Source: an uncultured Erysipelotrichaceae bacterium
Lineage (GTDB): Bacteria; Bacillota_I; Bacilli_A; RF39; UBA660
Direction: 5' to 3'
Length of the DNA stretch: 29,951 nt
Assembly (NCBI GenBank): GCA_902803685.1
Contig: CADCQR010000119.1
Location: 1-29,951 of the forward strand
A program made the translations under genes and the position numbers. The first letter of the stretch is position 1, and the number at the start of each line of letters is the position of its first letter. The notes beneath the pieces are model-generated. The model had not been told where the DNA came from. It saw only the letters and a program-made list of their open reading frames with translations, and made no database searches. Shown piece by piece: positions 7,574 to 15,513 of this stretch.

Positions 7574-7976
7574 GATGTTCAGTAAATCACCAAAAAGAAA
7601 TAAAGACACTGGAACTCCTTTGGAACGTTATTGGAAAAGTTTTAATCATGCTATAGATGGAATTATATATTGTGTAAAATATGAACATAATATGATTATT
7701 ATATTGTTAGCAACTGTTTTGGTTACAGTGGTTGGATTTTTGCTTGGCTTAACGTTGTATGAATGGTTATTTATAATAACTATTTGTGGTTCTATTGCAG
7801 CTTCGGAGTTTATTAATTCTGCTATAGAAGCAACGGTTGATTTAGTGACAACAGATGTTCATCCCTTAGCAAAGATAGCAAAGGATACTGCAAGTTCAGC
7901 AACTTTAATTTTATGTATAGTTGCATTTATAGGAGCGATTATTATATTTGGTCCTAAGCTTTTAGTGTTTATATAG
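7557..7976 (+). CDS. dgkA: Diacylglycerol/undecaprenol kinase family protein
   Basis: 139 residues. A small membrane kinase with three predicted TM helices and the family block EFINSAIEATVDLVT..VHPLAKIAKDTASSA (catalytic Glu84 and Glu91, Asn87). Gram-positive members phosphorylate undecaprenol and so feed lipid carrier recycling for the cell wall. GAGGAGG lies 11 nt upstream of the ATG inside ybeY. The order ybeY-dgkA-cdd-era is the standard Bacillota order. Confidence 0.94.
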   Translation: MGLLARMFSKSPKRNKDTGTPLERYWKSFNHAIDGIIYCVKYEHNMIIILLATVLVTVVGFLLGLTLYEWLFIITICGSIAASEFINSAIEATVDLVTTDVHPLAKIAKDTASSATLILCIVAFIGAIIIFGPKLLVFI

Positions 7977-7984
7977 GAGGATTA

Positions 7985-8371
7985 ATGAAAGATAAATTAT
8001 TAGAATTACTTAATAACAGTTATGCACCTATTTCTAGGTTTCCCGTGTCTTCTTGTGTTGTTACGAAGGATGGTAGAGAATTTTATGGTGTAAATGTTGA
8101 AGATGCCAGTACTAGAGCTGGCACTTGTGCAGAACGTGCGGCAATATTTAGTGCAGTAACAAATGGAGTAAAGCCTGGCGAATTTAAAGAAATTAATGTT
8201 ATGGTAGGTTCGGGCAATATTGGAATGCCTTGTTTTGTATGCCGCCAAATGTTTAGAGAGCTATTTGATGCAGATACTATTGTGAGAAGTTTTTCAATAA
8301 GAGGTGATTATGTTGAACACACTGTTGAAGAATTATGCCCATACCCATTTGGAGAGGATGATTTGATATGA
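7985..8371 (+). CDS. cdd: Cytidine deaminase
   Basis: Deaminates cytidine/deoxycytidine to uridine/deoxyuridine in pyrimidine salvage. 128 residues, with the zinc/catalytic motif CAE (Cys48-Glu50, in GTCAERAAIF) and PCFVCRQ (Cys83, Cys86). GVNVEDAS and a C-terminal P-FG motif are also typical. AGGAGG ribosome site 8 nt after dgkA; ATGA overlap with era. Confidence 0.96.
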   Translation: MKDKLLELLNNSYAPISRFPVSSCVVTKDGREFYGVNVEDASTRAGTCAERAAIFSAVTNGVKPGEFKEINVMVGSGNIGMPCFVCRQMFRELFDADTIVRSFSIRGDYVEHTVEELCPYPFGEDDLI

Positions 8372-9258
8372 GATGCGGTTTTGTTAGCTTAGTAGGAAGG
8401 CCTAATGTTGGTAAGAGCACTTTACTTAATAGCTTATTAGGAATGAAATTAGCTATTACGTCAAATGTATCTGGCACTACGCGTAATATTATTCAAGGAA
8501 TTTACAATGATGATGAGTCGCAAATCATTTTTGTAGATACTCCCGGTATACATAAACCAATTAATAAGTTGGGTAATCTTATGAATAATAAGACATACAA
8601 TAATGCTAGTGATGTTGATGTTATTCTGTTTATTATTGATGCTACTATGGGATTTGGTAGGGGAGATGAATTTGTCCTAGAAAAAATAAAAAATAATAAT
8701 ATACCTATATTTTTATTGTTAAATAAAGTAGATCAATTAAAAAATCGTTCTAGTCTGCTAGAAAAGATAGATGCTGTAAGAGATAAATTTGATTTTAAAG
8801 AAATCATTCCAATAAGTGCCAAGAAAAATAAGAATACTAATGATTTACTAAATACATTAAAAAAGTATTTACCGGAAATGGATTCTATTTATTCAAAAGA
8901 CGAATTAACCAATGTATCAACAAGATTTATTATGGCAGAATTTGTCCGTGAAAAGATACTTGAGCTTACTCATGATGAAATTCCGCATACTGTAACTTGT
9001 TATGTAGAAAATTATGAAGAAAATACAAAGGCTATACATATTCAAGTGCTTATTGTTGTTGATCGTGAAAATATAAAGAAAATTATTATAGGAAAAAATG
9101 GTGCCATGTTAAAAGAAATTGGTACTAGAGCTAGATATGATATGGAAAACTTTTTAGGTAAGAAAGTATTCTTGGAAACATATGTTAAAACAATTAAAGA
9201 TTGGAGAAATCAAGAAAAATATTTTTCTGAACTCGGATTAAATGAACAAGAAAATTAA
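8368..9258 (+). CDS. era: GTPase Era
   Basis: Essential GTPase that binds the 3' end of 16S rRNA and couples small-subunit assembly to growth. 296 residues. G1 GRPNVGKST (10-18), G2 SGTTRN region, G3 DTPG (57-60), G4 NKVD (119-122), G5 SAKK, then a C-terminal KH RNA-binding domain with IIIGKNGAMLKEIG. Length is normal. Translation is coupled to cdd by the ATGA overlap. Confidence 0.97.
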   Translation: MRCGFVSLVGRPNVGKSTLLNSLLGMKLAITSNVSGTTRNIIQGIYNDDESQIIFVDTPGIHKPINKLGNLMNNKTYNNASDVDVILFIIDATMGFGRGDEFVLEKIKNNNIPIFLLLNKVDQLKNRSSLLEKIDAVRDKFDFKEIIPISAKKNKNTNDLLNTLKKYLPEMDSIYSKDELTNVSTRFIMAEFVREKILELTHDEIPHTVTCYVENYEENTKAIHIQVLIVVDRENIKKIIIGKNGAMLKEIGTRARYDMENFLGKKVFLETYVKTIKDWRNQEKYFSELGLNEQEN

Positions 9259-9313
9259 TTTTTCTGAATAAAAAAATTTTATTCCACCACTATATAGATA
9301 GAGGTGAATAAAT

Positions 9314-9406
9314 ATGAAAAAACAAGAAAAAATACTATGGGATTTATTTAAAAAAACAGGAGATATAAAATATTATAATTTGTTACAGGAAATTAAAAAG
9401 AAGTGA
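9314..9406 (+). CDS. YqzL-like small protein
   Basis: A 30-residue gene between era and recO with a good GAGGTGA ribosome site. MKKQEKILWDLFKKTGDI followed by YYNLLQEIKKK fits the YqzL pattern (aromatic W..F..TG.I..Y.L..E), and YqzL sits at this exact place in Bacillus. Function unknown. Four bases separate its stop from the recO start. Confidence 0.75.
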   Translation: MKKQEKILWDLFKKTGDIKYYNLLQEIKKK

Positions 9407-9410
9407 TTAG

Positions 9411-10160
9411 GTGAAGATTGAGAGTGTAGAAGGCATAGTTCTTAGTGAAGTTAACTATGGTGAATCAAGTAAAATATTGAATGTATTAACAGTTGAATTT
9501 GGACTTATTGGTATAATGTCCAAAGGTTGTAGAAACATAAGAAGCAAATTACGCGGTGTTAGTAGAAAACTGATATACGGAACTTTCAATATTTACTATC
9601 GTGAGAGTGGCATGTCCACTCTTATTAGTGTTGATTTGATTGAGTCTTTTTCAAAAACTGTCATGGATTTAGAAAAAATAAGCTATTCCTCTTTTATTAT
9701 TGATTTGGCTCTTCAAGTGGTAAGACAAAATGATGACAAAAGTATATTTTCTTTATTAAAAAATGCTCTAATTAAAATAGAATCAGGTATTGATTCTTTA
9801 GTTATAACTAATATATTCCAATTACAAATACTAAAATATTTAGGTGTTAAACCAACCTTGGATTCTTGTAGCATTTGTGGTAGCAAGAAGAATATAGTTA
9901 GTTTATCTGGGGCTGATCACGGCTTCGTATGTGGGTCTTGTTTCACAAATCAAAGAATTACTCCTAATGAGGTAATAAAGTATATTAGATTATATGAAAA
10001 AGTAGATATTGGTAGTATTTCTAAATTGGATATTGATTCCAAAGTAAAAGAACAAATTAATATATTTTTAGATGAATATTATGAGAAATATACGGGTATA
10101 TATTTAAAAAGTAAAGATTTTATTAAACATATAAATAGAATTGTGGCGGATAAGAATTAG
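9411..10160 (+). CDS. recO: DNA repair protein RecO
   Basis: Recombination mediator that anneals single strands and helps load RecA with RecR. 249 residues, close to the family norm. The N-terminal OB fold (EGIVLSEVNYGESSKIL....G..G.MSKG.R) and a zinc site C153-x2-C156/C174-x2-C177 are visible. The start is GTG 9411, which fits the family N-terminus; only a weak ribosome site is seen, so coupling to the small gene before it is likely. Confidence 0.95.
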   Translation: MKIESVEGIVLSEVNYGESSKILNVLTVEFGLIGIMSKGCRNIRSKLRGVSRKLIYGTFNIYYRESGMSTLISVDLIESFSKTVMDLEKISYSSFIIDLALQVVRQNDDKSIFSLLKNALIKIESGIDSLVITNIFQLQILKYLGVKPTLDSCSICGSKKNIVSLSGADHGFVCGSCFTNQRITPNEVIKYIRLYEKVDIGSISKLDIDSKVKEQINIFLDEYYEKYTGIYLKSKDFIKHINRIVADKN

Positions 10161-10188
10161 AATGATAACGATACTTAGATAGTACATA

Positions 10189-10220
10189 AAAAATGAGGAG
10201 TTTCAAAACTACTCATTTTT
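10189..10220 (+). terminator. Terminator after recO
   Basis: AAAAATGAGGAGT / ACTACTCATTTTT with one internal mismatch, ending in a T run. It closes the yqfC-recO cluster and lies next to the 3' end of the reverse-strand pseudogene. Confidence 0.8.
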
Positions 10221-10228
10221 GTTAATAT

Positions 10229-10890
10229 TTACATTTTTCTTGCTTGTGTTTGTGGAACATTACGTATCTTTTCAAAGTAGTCGCTAGTATATTTGTCATC
10301 GCCTGTCATTGCGCTAAGATATGTACATATTTTAAGAACTCACTCATAACCATATAACCTATCATCATGACTTTGCATCATATTAGATATAATGCCAGCT
10401 CCCGCAACAATATCTCCCATAGCAAATCTCAGACTATAACTAATACCTTTGACACCGCGTTCAGAAACATCATCCAGGAATAATTACATTCTCGGCCTAT
10501 TAATTCTTTAACAAGGTCTTCTTGCGGTATTGATCTGTCGGCAGTAACTATAAATTCAAGGCCAGCAACTACGCTTTCTGGTGTAACATCATTTTGTCTA
10601 CTACTTCGCATTAAGTTTTGACAGTAATCTTCTTCTATTTGCTCGAGTTCTTTTTCAGTATGCCCGTAGATACTTCTGTATAATTCATCATTACCTTTCT
10701 TTTCCTGCTTTAATCTGTAGATGTCGCTTGCATTAAAAGTTACAATTCCATTTACGCCTCCAACCATAACTGTAGAGTCTTTTCCATCCCAATCTAATTT
10801 TAAGGCCTTACCTATAATTCTCCTGAGTTCTCTAAAATTTTCTTGATTTGTCTGAAATACCATTGCATTATTTTGATTTTTAGTTTCCAT
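10229..10890 (-). pseudogene. Decayed gene of unknown family (one frameshift, one stop)
   Basis: The upstream reading frame runs 152 residues from ATG 10890 (GGGAAG ribosome site) to a stop at 10429. Its last 20 or so residues look out of frame. From about 10482 another frame reads LFLDDVSERGVKGISYSLRF, then AMGDIVAGAGII and a Gln/His/Asp-rich stretch. It meets one TGA near 10350, then continues in the same frame through TYLSAMTGDDKYTSDYFEKI to a stop at 10229-10231. The simplest explanation is one indel near 10480 plus one nonsense mutation. The 730-bp gap left by intact genes is thus filled by a broken gene. The full product would have been about 220 residues and soluble. Its family is not recognised. 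A sequencing error could explain one lesion but less easily both. Confidence 0.7.
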
Positions 10891-10916
10891 TTTTCTTCCC
10901 ATGCTTTTACACATTA

Positions 10917-10944
10917 AATATAACATCTTCAAAAATAACGTCAA
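10917..10944 (-). promoter_or_regulatory. Promoter of the decayed reverse-strand gene
   Basis: On the reverse strand: -35 TTGACG (10944-10939), 16-bp spacer, -10 TATATT (10922-10917). It supports a start at ATG 10890 rather than at 10944. Confidence 0.55.
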
Positions 10945-11005
10945 TATACAAAATAATTTATCTTATTAATTGAATTATATTAATACAAATGTAAAAAAAT
11001 TTTTA

Positions 11006-11034
11006 TTGACAATTTATAAGTTTAGTCATATATT
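11006..11034 (+). promoter_or_regulatory. Sigma-A promoter of the T-box/glyS unit
   Basis: -35 TTGACA (11006-11011), 17-bp spacer, -10 TATATT (11029-11034). Predicted transcription start about 11041. Confidence 0.8.
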
Positions 11035-11040
11035 AATGTC

Positions 11041-11157
11041 ATAAGTGTGATGACAGGTGTGGAATACCTAGAGCAGTATATAAAAGAGCAGATTCTTCTA
11101 GAATAAATAAGGTGGAACCGCGGGTTTACTCGTCCTTATGTTGTTCTAGTTTTTTTT
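11041..11157 (+). promoter_or_regulatory. T-box riboswitch (glycine), short leader
   Basis: The T-box core AAGGTGGAACCGCG lies at 11109-11122. ATAAGG before it can pair with CCTTAT (about 11133-11139) as antiterminator. Alternatively CTAGAA...ATAAGG pairs with CCTTAT...TTCTAG and a run of eight T (11150-11157) as terminator. T-boxes sense uncharged tRNA, here presumably tRNA-Gly because glycyl-tRNA synthetase follows. Only about 68 nt separate the predicted start from the core, which is short for a leader with full Stem I. A small hairpin AGGT-GTGGAAT-ACCT (about 11055-11070) shows GGA, a Gly codon, in its loop and may be a reduced specifier stem. Confidence 0.88.
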
Positions 11158-11174
11158 GGTATAGGAGGTATATT

Positions 11175-12539
11175 ATGGAAGAAATCACAATGGAAAAGTT
11201 AGTTAATTATTGTAAACAATATGGTTTTGTCTTTCAAGGTAGTGAGATTTATGGTGGCTTAGCTAATACTTGGGATTATGGCCCTTTGGGTTCCAGATTG
11301 AAAAATAATATTAAAGATGCTTGGAGAAAACATTTTATTCAAGAAAGACCAAATGCTTATGAGGTTGATGCTGCAATATTGATGCACCCAAGAGTTTGGG
11401 AAGCTTCTGGGCACGTATCTTCATTCTCTGACCCATTAATTGATTGTAGAAGTTGTAAAACAAGACATAGAGCAGATAACTTGATTGATGATTTTGATGA
11501 GAATGCTAAAGCTGACGGTATGAGCGATGAGGAGATGGTTGCATACGTTAAAGAACATAAAGTTCCTTGCCCAAATTGTGGAAAGTCAGATTGGACAGAT
11601 ATTAGACAATTTAAGTTAATGTTTGAAACGAAGCGTGGTGTTGTTGATGATGATAAAAATTTAGTATATTTGCGACCTGAGAATGCCCAAGGAGAATATG
11701 TTAATTTCTTAAATGTTCAAAGAACGATGAGATGTAAGCTTCCTTTTAGTATTGGTCAGATTGGTAAAGCATTTAGAAATGAAATTACTCCCGGTAATTT
11801 TATGTTTAGAACTATTGAGTTTGAACAAATGGAATACCAAACTTTTTGTAAAGAAGGTACAGATTCAGATATTTATAATTTCTATAAACAGTATGCTAAA
11901 GAATTTTTTATGAAGTTGGGAATACCAGAGAGTAAGATGAGATATCATGACCATGAAAAGTTGGCTCATTATGCAAAAGAAGCTTGCGATATAGAGTATA
12001 ACTATGTATTTGGTTGGGGAGAACTAAATGGAACTCACAATCGTACAAATTATGATTTGAGCCGCCATCAGGAGTATTCTGGAGTTTCTCAAGAATATTT
12101 AGATTCAGAGACGAATGAAAAGTATATTCCTTATGTCGTTGAATCCACTGTTGGTTGTGATAGATTAGTATTAGCCGTACTAGATAATGCTTATACAGTC
12201 GAGACTTTGGAAAATGGAGATACTAGAGAAGTGTTAAAAATAATACCTTCTTTGGCCCCATATAAATTAGCAGTTCTTCCTTTAGTAAAAAAATATCATA
12301 GTGAAAAAGCAATAGAAATTTATAATACTTTTGCCAAAGAATTTATGGTTAGCTATGATGAGTCTGGTTCGATAGGAAAACGGTATAGACGATGTGATGC
12401 TATTGGTACTCCTTTTGCTATAACAATAGACGATGAAACTATAAATAACGGCACAGTTACTCTAAGGAGCCGCGATTCTATGCAACAAATTGTATTAAAA
12501 TTGGATGATGTAGTTGATTATATTAAAAATAAAATTTAG
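11175..12539 (+). CDS. glyS: Glycyl-tRNA synthetase, single-chain (alpha2) type
   Basis: Charges tRNA-Gly with glycine. 454 residues, class II. N-terminal MEKLVNYCKQYGFVFQGSEI followed by YGGLANTWDYGPLG is diagnostic of the single-chain GlyRS. Zinc Cys pairs CRSC and CPNC sit in the insertion. Motif 2 (GKAFRNEITPGNFMFRTIEFEQME) and motif 3 (ESTVGCDRLVLAVLDNAY) are intact, and an anticodon-binding domain fills the C-terminus. The start is ATG 11175 after AGGAGG; an in-frame GTG at 11112 lies inside the T-box and is rejected. Regulated by the T-box. Position after recO is typical. Confidence 0.97.
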   Translation: MEEITMEKLVNYCKQYGFVFQGSEIYGGLANTWDYGPLGSRLKNNIKDAWRKHFIQERPNAYEVDAAILMHPRVWEASGHVSSFSDPLIDCRSCKTRHRADNLIDDFDENAKADGMSDEEMVAYVKEHKVPCPNCGKSDWTDIRQFKLMFETKRGVVDDDKNLVYLRPENAQGEYVNFLNVQRTMRCKLPFSIGQIGKAFRNEITPGNFMFRTIEFEQMEYQTFCKEGTDSDIYNFYKQYAKEFFMKLGIPESKMRYHDHEKLAHYAKEACDIEYNYVFGWGELNGTHNRTNYDLSRHQEYSGVSQEYLDSETNEKYIPYVVESTVGCDRLVLAVLDNAYTVETLENGDTREVLKIIPSLAPYKLAVLPLVKKYHSEKAIEIYNTFAKEFMVSYDESGSIGKRYRRCDAIGTPFAITIDDETINNGTVTLRSRDSMQQIVLKLDDVVDYIKNKI

Positions 12540-12567
12540 AATATAGTTTTATATTAGAGGTGACAGT

Positions 12568-13281
12568 ATGGAAAAAAGAGTTATAATAGGTGTACCTTTA
12601 AGGTGCCAAGTTAATGAGAATGGAGCTCCTATTGAATACATTTTTGATTATGTTAGGAGAGCTATATTTAAAGTTGGTGGTGAAGTGTTACCTATTTGCC
12701 CGCCACAAGATTTAAATTATTTTGAAGTAAGATATAATGATTATCCTAAGTTAACAGATGAAGAAAAAAATAGAATAGAATTTTGGTTGGATAAGATTGA
12801 TGGTATGTTTATTCCTGGAGGTATAAAGTTTTCTCCATATGACCAATTTTTGCTTGAAAGATGCATAGAAAAAGATATCCCAGTATTGGCAGTTTGCTTA
12901 GGTATGCAGATTATGAGTTGCTTTGAAGAAAAAGTTGATATACAGAGAATTAATTCTGATATTAATCATTTGGATGAATCGGGAAAGCAATATGTCCATT
13001 CCGTAAAAATAGATAAAGATTCTAAGTTATATAAAATAATTGGTAGTGAATATATTAAAGTAAATAGCTCTCATACCCAATGTGCTAGTAGCAATCATGT
13101 TTATAAATCTGTTGCTTATAGTGAAGATGGTATATTAGAGGGGATTGAACATCCAACCGCAACATTCAACATAGGCGTGCAGTGGCATCCTGAAAAGATG
13201 ATTGATTATGATGAGAACGCCAGAAAGCTTCTTGGCGCTTTTATAACTGCTTGTAAGGAATATTCAAAAAATAAGGAGTAA
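12568..13281 (+). CDS. Class I glutamine amidotransferase-like hydrolase (peptidase C26)
   Basis: 237 residues. Nucleophile Cys110 in AVCLGMQIM, His207 and Glu209 in GVQWHPEK, and the IPGG oxyanion loop (FIPGG) fit the gamma-glutamyl hydrolase / PuuD-type C26 family. Members cut gamma-glutamyl bonds, for example in gamma-glutamyl-GABA or folate polyglutamates. The true substrate cannot be read from the sequence. AGAGGTGA ribosome site; 28 bp after glyS with no terminator between, so probably co-transcribed. Confidence 0.88.
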   Translation: MEKRVIIGVPLRCQVNENGAPIEYIFDYVRRAIFKVGGEVLPICPPQDLNYFEVRYNDYPKLTDEEKNRIEFWLDKIDGMFIPGGIKFSPYDQFLLERCIEKDIPVLAVCLGMQIMSCFEEKVDIQRINSDINHLDESGKQYVHSVKIDKDSKLYKIIGSEYIKVNSSHTQCASSNHVYKSVAYSEDGILEGIEHPTATFNIGVQWHPEKMIDYDENARKLLGAFITACKEYSKNKE

Positions 13282-13321
13282 TGGATCTAATCCCATTGCT
13301 TTTTGTATGGATTATAGGATA

Positions 13322-13350
13322 TTTACTTTTGATGCTATATCTGATATAAT
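13322..13350 (+). promoter_or_regulatory. Promoter with extended -10 for the J-domain/LysM gene
   Basis: -10 TATAAT (13345-13350) preceded by TGA (extended -10 TGnTATAAT); -35 TTTACT (13322-13327) at 17 bp. Confidence 0.7.
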
Positions 13351-13379
13351 TTGCTATACGCATTACATATGGGGGTATT

Positions 13380-14486
13380 ATGTTAGATAAATTTATAGAT
13401 TATTTTAAAATGTTGGAAATTGAACCAACAGAAGATATACAAGTTGTACTAAGCGCTTATAGAACATTTGCAAAAAAACACCATCCTGATCTTCATGCTG
13501 GAGATGTCGATGGTGAAGAAAAATTAAAGATTGTAAATCAGTTTGTAAATCAGGTTCGAAAAAATCCACAATTTTTACATAGTTATTTGCAAGATTATTA
13601 TAAACATAAGGATTTTGTTTCTAGAAATAGTAAACCTGAAGAGGAAGAATTTCATTATCATTATTCAAAGAGACCTGAAACAGATTATTTTTCAAATAAA
13701 TTTCTAAATTCACTTTATTCTTTCAAAAGAAAATTAGATAGGCAAGAAGAAAGAGAGAAACGTGCAAGGGCAAGACGAAATAACATTATTGATGCAGAAC
13801 TTAGAAAAAAATATTCTGACATGGATAAATTATCTTTTCACCTTTTTTGCGGGACAGTTCATGTCATGGGTGGGATGCTTGATAAAATAGGTAGTATGAA
13901 GAAGAAAGAAGCAGACGACTTTACTTCATATATTATCAGAAATAGGCAGGTATTATCTATTGGGATGTTAGCAACGATATTAGCTAGTAGTTTTGTATTT
14001 AATTCTAATAAAACTTCTGGTTTTTCAGAGCACGATGTCAATGATAAGTCAGTTGAATCTGAAAGTACTGAATCGGTTGATACCTATACGCTTATGAAAA
14101 GATACGAAGTAGTACGTGGTGATGATTTGGGGCGGGTAGCTAAATATTGTGATACAACACCTGAACTTATAATGAAATACAATAATATGCCCTCACAAAA
14201 GTTACGTAAGGGTGATATTATATATATACCTTATATTATTGATAAAAATGACCTATCATATTACACAAGTCAAGTCGATTGTAGTGATAGTAATTTATCA
14301 CTGGAAAAGTTGGCTACCTTTTATTCCACTGATGTTGATACTTTAAAATTATTAAATAGTCATAATATTCGCATGCTTAGTGATGATACATGTGTTATAT
14401 TTGGTAATCAGTTGATTGTACCTAATTTCATTACTAGGGATAATTTATCAGCGTTAAAACAAGAGCAAAAAGTAAAAGAAAAGTAG
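13380..14486 (+). CDS. J-domain / transmembrane / LysM protein
   Basis: 368 residues joining three parts. The N-terminus (1-65) has the J-domain core, ending with AYRTFAKKHHPDLHAGD; HPD (35-37) is the residue triad that stimulates Hsp70/DnaK ATPase. A charged, Arg/Lys-rich helical region follows (about 85-185). One TM segment lies at 190-207 (VLSIGMLATILASSFVF). The outside part has two LysM-like repeats: 242-285 (YEVVRGDDLGRVAKY...LRKGDIIYIPY) and a weaker one at 305-349. LysM binds peptidoglycan. By topology the J domain is inside and the LysM outside. Function is unknown; it could tether or stabilise a DnaK-dependent envelope machine. GGGGG ribosome site, monocistronic. Confidence 0.85.
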   Translation: MLDKFIDYFKMLEIEPTEDIQVVLSAYRTFAKKHHPDLHAGDVDGEEKLKIVNQFVNQVRKNPQFLHSYLQDYYKHKDFVSRNSKPEEEEFHYHYSKRPETDYFSNKFLNSLYSFKRKLDRQEEREKRARARRNNIIDAELRKKYSDMDKLSFHLFCGTVHVMGGMLDKIGSMKKKEADDFTSYIIRNRQVLSIGMLATILASSFVFNSNKTSGFSEHDVNDKSVESESTESVDTYTLMKRYEVVRGDDLGRVAKYCDTTPELIMKYNNMPSQKLRKGDIIYIPYIIDKNDLSYYTSQVDCSDSNLSLEKLATFYSTDVDTLKLLNSHNIRMLSDDTCVIFGNQLIVPNFITRDNLSALKQEQKVKEK

Positions 14487-14561
14487 TAACACAAGTAGTA
14501 GTAATCATAATAGGCAGATTAAAAACTGTTAATCATTTGTAAAAATATCGATACAAAAGTG

Positions 14562-14590
14562 TTGACAAGACAATACATGATGAATATAAT
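14562..14590 (+). promoter_or_regulatory. Sigma-A promoter of infC-rpmI-rplT
   Basis: -35 TTGACA (14562-14567), 17-bp spacer, -10 TATAAT (14585-14590): a perfect consensus. Start about 14597. Confidence 0.93.
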
Positions 14591-14596
14591 ATTACT

Positions 14597-14746
14597 AGTC
14601 GAGAAAAAAGGAAAGAGATTTTATATCCACCCGATCAGCGTATAGTGATGGGTTAAATGCCTAGGAAACTTTATAATAGTTTTTCTGTGTGTAAGAGTGG
14701 ATATAAATATATATCCGCTTTTTCTATTATTATGGAGGTGTTAGGT
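14597..14746 (+). promoter_or_regulatory. infC leader with attenuator (L20-leader type)
   Basis: The leader can form a terminator: GTGGATATA (14697-14705) pairs with TATATCCGC (14710-14718), followed by five T. It can also form an antiterminator: TTATATCCAC (14621-14630) is perfectly complementary (10 bp) to GTGGATATAA (14697-14706), the 5' half of the terminator. A third hairpin, ACCC(G)ATCA/TGATGGGT (14629-14653), sits between. This is the arrangement expected for ribosomal protein L20 autoregulation of infC-rpmI-rplT, where L20 binding favours termination. Confidence 0.8.
14697..14723 (+). terminator. Attenuator terminator in the infC leader
   Basis: 9-bp stem GTGGATATA/TATATCCGC (one G-T pair), 4-nt loop, TTTTT. 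See the leader entry for its competing pairing. Confidence 0.85.
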
Positions 14747-15277
14747 ATAGCAAACAATAAGAATGCGTTGCTCATTAACGATCAAATTAGAGCTAAGGAA
14801 GTTTTAGTTATAGGCCCAAATGGAGAACAAGTTGGAGTTAAGTCCTTACAGGATGCGATGACATTAGCTTCATATGCATCTTTGGATTTAGTGTTAATTA
14901 GTCCAAATGCAAATCCACCTGTTTGTAAAGTAATGGATTATAATAAATTCCGTTATGAAAAACAGAAAAAGGAAAAAGAAGCTTTAAAAAGGCAAAAGGC
15001 AAATATGTCTGAGTTGAAAGAGTTTAGATTATCTCCTGTTATAGATGTTGGTGATTTTGAAACTAAACTTAGAAATGCTACTAAATATCTTGAGAAAGGT
15101 GATAGAATTAAACTATCCATAAGATTTAAAGGTAGACAGATGGCTCATACAGAATTGGGTAAAGAAGTTTTGGAACGTTTTGCCGACAGAGTTAAAGAAT
15201 ACGCGGATATAGATCAGAAACCTAAGTTAGATGGTAGAACAATGACTATGTTATTGGTACCAAAAAAAGACAAATAG
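14747..15277 (+). CDS. infC: Translation initiation factor IF-3 (ATA start proposed)
   Basis: 176 residues from ATA 14747. GGAGGTG (14734-14740) is 6 nt upstream, the right distance, while the in-frame ATG 14732 and GTG 14738 overlap this ribosome site and have none of their own. An in-frame ATG at 14657 lies in the leader upstream of the attenuator and is rejected. IF-3 genes are known for non-AUG starts (usually AUU) that allow autoregulation. ALLINDQIRAKEVLVIGPNGEQ and the C-terminal SIRFKGRQMAHTELG block are clear IF-3 hallmarks. The protein controls start-codon fidelity and subunit separation. Confidence 0.93.
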   Translation: MANNKNALLINDQIRAKEVLVIGPNGEQVGVKSLQDAMTLASYASLDLVLISPNANPPVCKVMDYNKFRYEKQKKEKEALKRQKANMSELKEFRLSPVIDVGDFETKLRNATKYLEKGDRIKLSIRFKGRQMAHTELGKEVLERFADRVKEYADIDQKPKLDGRTMTMLLVPKKDK

Positions 15278-15296
15278 TAAGTAGGAGGAATTAGAA

Positions 15297-15482
15297 ATGC
15301 CAAAAATTAAGACACATAAAGGTACAGCAAAGGTTTTTAATAAACGTAAAAATGATATTAAAATAGGAAAACCTGGAACTCGTCATAACACTGGTTCAAA
15401 ACCAGCCAGTTATAATAGAAAAGGTAGAAAGGGATCTAATTTAAGTAAAGCAGATCAAAATAGATTAAAGAACATAATCTAG
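15297..15482 (+). CDS. rpmI: 50S ribosomal protein L35
   Basis: 61 residues, very basic, starting [15 protein letters not shown] with the typical RHNTGSK-x7-GRKGS-L segment. AGGAGG ribosome site; lies 19 bp after infC in the usual infC-rpmI-rplT order and shares its attenuation. Confidence 0.96.
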   Translation: MPKIKTHKGTAKVFNKRKNDIKIGKPGTRHNTGSKPASYNRKGRKGSNLSKADQNRLKNII

Positions 15483-15513
15483 TCTAATTTACAAGAAGAT
15501 AGGAGGAAAGAAA

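Noticed and set aside
9266..9284. GAATAAAA/TTTTATTC inverted repeat after era
   Set aside because: No T tract in the forward direction and only A/T pairs beyond the ends; weak, probably chance.
10340..10360. TGA read as Trp in the decayed gene (alternative code)
   Set aside because: TGA ends several intact genes (cdd, yqfD, exporter) and Trp is coded by TGG, so TGA is a true stop here.
11112..11174. In-frame N-terminal extension of glycyl-tRNA synthetase from GTG 11112
   Set aside because: It lies inside the T-box and terminator; ATG 11175 has AGGAGG at the right distance and fits the family start.
14657..14746. In-frame extension of IF-3 from ATG 14657
   Set aside because: It would read through the attenuator hairpin and has no ribosome site; IF-3 length matches the later start.
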